Shown here piece by piece: positions 61,354-64,000 of a DNA stretch of 64,000 nt; position 1 is the stretch's first letter, and every line of letters begins with the position of its first letter. The notes below the pieces were generated by a model. That model did no database searches and was not told where the DNA came from. It saw only the letters and a list, made by a program, of their open reading frames with translations. Origin of the DNA: Symbiodinium natans (taxonomy: Eukaryota; Sar; Dinophyceae; Suessiales; Symbiodiniaceae); the NCBI GenBank assembly GCA_905221605.1, contig CAJNDS010002001.1:93501-157500 (forward strand), given 5' to 3'. A program made the position numbers and the translations under genes.

Positions 61354-62356
61354 TAGCCCAAAACCCTAAACCCCAAACCCTGAACCCCAAACCCCAAACC
61401 CTAAACCCCGAACAAAGGGAACTCGGGCCTATCATGATGGGGCGGATTATGCAAGAAACACGACCGTAAACCCTAAACCCTAAACCCTAAACCCTAACCC
61501 TAAACGCCCCAGGTCACCCGTTCGGGGCTCGGGCCGGCGCCCAGGGCAACAGCCACCTGGATTTGGAGATCTTGAGGGTCCAGTCAGGGTTTAGGTTTAG
61601 GTTTAGGGCTAGGGTTTAGGGTTTAGGGTTTAGGGTTTAGGCTTGAGGGTTTAGGGTTTAGGGTTTAGGGTTTCGGTTTCGGGTTTCGGGTTTCGGGTTT
61701 AGGAGAATATGGTTCTGCTCTGACATACAGCTGCCTGGTCCCATGTTGATGTGTTTCGGGATGAGGGTCTCGGGTCCAGTTCTTCCTCGATAGCATGGCA
61801 TGGCGTTTCATCGTACGACAGAGTTTTTGGGGTCCCAAGGCGATGTTTCTGAGGAGGGGCCCTCGCTCTTCCCCTCGCTCTTCCCTCCCTTAACTCCGGT
61901 ACAACCCCAGAAACCCCAAAATGGCTAAACCCTAAACCCTAAACCCTCATCCCTCAACCCTAACCCCTAACCCCTAACCCCTAAATCCTAAGCCCTAAAC
62001 CTAAACTCTAAACCCTAAACCCAGAGTGTGTTCGGAAACGAATATAGAATCATCAGCCCCGGCCTAAGCAGATCTCAGGCTCCAAGCACTACTGGCCAAC
62101 CACTACTTCTGAGGGCGGCGCGGCACAAGACTACCACTTCGTATGAGGGTGTCACAAAACTTGAAGAGACGCGGAACCCTAATTAAACCCTGCAGAGCTT
62201 GTGAAGAAAAACAACTTTTGGGACAAGTGAAGACGTCTAACCCCCTGGAGAGCCTGGCTGCTCCCCCCGGGTCCCAGGGTTTAGGGTTTAGGGTTTGGGG
62301 TTTGGGGTTTAGGGTTTAGAGTTTAGGGTGTAGGGTTTAGGGTTTAGGGTTCTCAC

Positions 62357-62432
62357 GTGCGCCTTGTGCTCCCACTGTCCCAAGCCAAGCGTCGCAGGCA
62401 TGTTCAGCCCACAGCGCGTGAGTCTTTCATGT
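62357..62432 (-). CDS. Internal exon, unidentified gene
   Basis: Acceptor GCAACCAG and donor GCGCAC|GTGAGA bracket a frame reading RHERLTRCGLNMPATLGLGQ then WEHKAH. The intron starts GTGAGAACCCTAAACCC, directly in a telomere-like array. Confidence 0.45.
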
Positions 62433-63192
62433 CTGGTTGCGGCACAGTATTGTTTGGGGTTTCGGTTTAAGGTTTAGGGTTCAAAGGCAAAGGCAGAGAG
62501 CGGAAACTGATCCCTGCAACCGGCATATGCATTGGGCAGACGAATACACGCTCAGAATGCTTCGAGCCTTACACAAACCCTAAACGCTAAATCTCTAAAA
62601 ACCCACAAAATCCTACGCCCTAACAACCTTAAATATTTTGAAAATCTTACAATACCCTAACCCTAAACCCTAAAGCCTAAACCCTAAAACCTAAAGCCTA
62701 AAGCCTAAAGCCTAAAGCCTAAACCCCAAACCCTAAACCCTAAACCCTAAACCCTAAACCCTAGCCCTAAACCCTAAACCCTCCCCAAGGCGCAGCCTCG
62801 CAGGGCCGCGGGCGGAAGGCCACCGGGGTGGCCAAGCAGCGGCCCAGGGTGCGGAAGGCCTTAGGGTTTAGGGTTTAGGGCTAGGGTTTAGGGTTTAGGG
62901 TTTGGGGTTTAGGGTTTGGGGTTTGGGGTTTAGGGTTTAGGCTTAGGGTTTGGGGTTTGGGGTTTGGGGTTTAGGGTTTAGGGTTTAGGGCTTGGGGTTT
63001 AAGGTTTGGGGTTTGGGGTTTCGGGTTTTAGGGTTTGGGTTTTATAGGGCTTGCTGCAAGGGGGTGTAGGGCCCCCTAAGACCCCATTCTAAATGTGGGC
63101 CATGAATTGGAGTTTAGGGTTTAGGGTTTAGGGTTTAGGGCTCTTAGGGTAGTTCCATGGTCCCTCAACTATGGGCCCTCAACTGGGGACCC

Positions 63193-63248
63193 CGATAAGG
63201 AAACCCCAACCCTAAAAACATGAAAAAAGGGCCTACTCCCGGTCCTAG
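63193..63248 (+). mobile_element. MITE family A, right-end fragment
   Basis: GATAAGGAAACCCCAACCC through GGGCCTACTCCCGGTCCTAG. The left end is absent. Confidence 0.5.
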
Positions 63249-64000
63249 TTGATGGTGGTAACATCTTAGACTAAGGCTTCAGGTTCTTTAGGCTTTAGGA
63301 CTTCCCTCTGTTTGAGGCACACTGACAAGGAATTAGGGCAGGGTTTAGGTTTAGGGTTTAGGGTTCAGGGTTTAGGGTTTAGGGTAACCCCCCCCCCCCT
63401 CCCCCACTCCCCAGGTTGAACCAGGAACAAGGGGGCTGAAATCCCCCCTGCGCATCGCACCATCAAAGTGTGTGTGGCGTGAGCAGCCCTTCGCAACCAC
63501 TTAGACCCAACAAACACACGGAAACCCGAGACCCGCCCCCGAAGCTCGTGAGCCCTACACCCTAAACCCTAAACCCTAAACCCGAAACCCTAAACCCTGC
63601 CTACTGGACTGTAGCCGCCCAACACCTCTGTACCCCTCCAAACAAGGGGAAAAAGGTATCTGGGGACCCAGAAAACCTGAACCCTAATCCCTAATCCCTA
63701 AACTCTAAACCCCAAACCCTGAACCCTAAATCCTAAACCCTAAACTCCAAACCCTAAGACAGGCGGGAAAAAGGTATTTGGGGACCCAGAGAACCTTAAA
63801 ACCCCAATCAAGCTTAAGGCTTAGCTGGGGGTTTACGAAAATATGGGACCCCCAATATAGAACCCCGATTCCTGGGGACCACAATGAGTGTTGCCCCGAA
63901 CTCCCTGTTATGGTTTAGGTTTGGGGTTTGGGGTTTGGGGTTTAGGGTTTAGGGTTTAGGGTTTAAAGTTTAGGGTCTAGGGGTTTAGGGGTTTAGGATC

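Larger units (their letters stand above)
58980..62356. other. Repeat mosaic with doubtful exon islands
   Basis: Telomere-like arrays in both orientations. Possible minus exons: about 60790-60730 (FCEACRPRAGALDCLE between GGCAG and a GC donor) and 59545-59460. The island 61506-61590 is open on both strands. Nothing else supported. Confidence 0.3.

Overview
The window looks like nuclear DNA of a dinoflagellate. This is inferred from several features: plant-type telomere repeats (TTTAGGG/CCCTAAA) scattered in dozens of short arrays, genes cut into very short exons with GT, GC and GA donors, TIR-bounded introns of the introner kind, a LINE with an F-A-D-D reverse transcriptase core, Copia-type LTR elements, and a motif matching the 3' part of the dinoflagellate spliced leader. 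Genus cannot be told from the sequence. Almost every exon I can support, and both LTR elements, lie on the minus strand, which fits the unidirectional gene arrays of these organisms.

0-17.5 kb: a mosaic of telomere-like arrays, small dispersed TIR elements and short unique islands. Many islands are exons. Eleven of them (10361 down to 6576, minus strand) join with consistent phase into a 363-codon alpha/beta-hydrolase (esterase-like) coding sequence with a G-Y-S-M-G-G nucleophile elbow and its own stop codon; the 5' end was not found. One of its introns (8272-8508) coincides exactly with a TIR element, i.e. an introner. Seen in the direction of transcription, many introns start with (TTTAGGG)n and end with (CCCTAAA)n, so the intron ends are inverted repeats of each other. 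Further single exons belong to one or more neighbouring genes.

17.5-24.5 kb: less repeat-rich. It holds exons of a minus-strand kinase-like gene (about 19.59-20.53 kb), a minus-strand gene ending in an SH3-like domain (stop at 21531), two HEAT-like segments, and a long (GA)n tract that grades into a 36-bp tandem repeat.

25.2-27.4 kb: a 5'-truncated, frameshifted LINE on the plus strand. 27.4-37.7 kb: again the repeat/exon mosaic, with two larger minus-strand open reading frames of unknown function (28.3-28.7 and 36.8-37.3 kb).

37.8-55.9 kb: the most striking part, a nested pair of LTR elements, both on the minus strand. The outer element (37785-55947) has 287/288-bp LTRs, a 5-bp TSD (TAGGG) inside a telomere-like array, a half-tRNA-type primer site and a polypurine tract. 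It carries no reverse transcriptase or integrase. Instead it encodes a very long RNA-binding-type protein: WW domain, S1-like domain, CCCH fingers in two clusters and a SAM-like segment. A 9346-bp Copia-type element (44299-53644; 162-bp LTRs, 5-bp TSD TTCTT) sits inside this reading frame. Removing it with one TSD copy restores the frame exactly.

56-64 kb: repeat/exon mosaic, a 43-bp minisatellite with a long G tract, and more TIR elements. I see no rRNA, tRNA or CRISPR.
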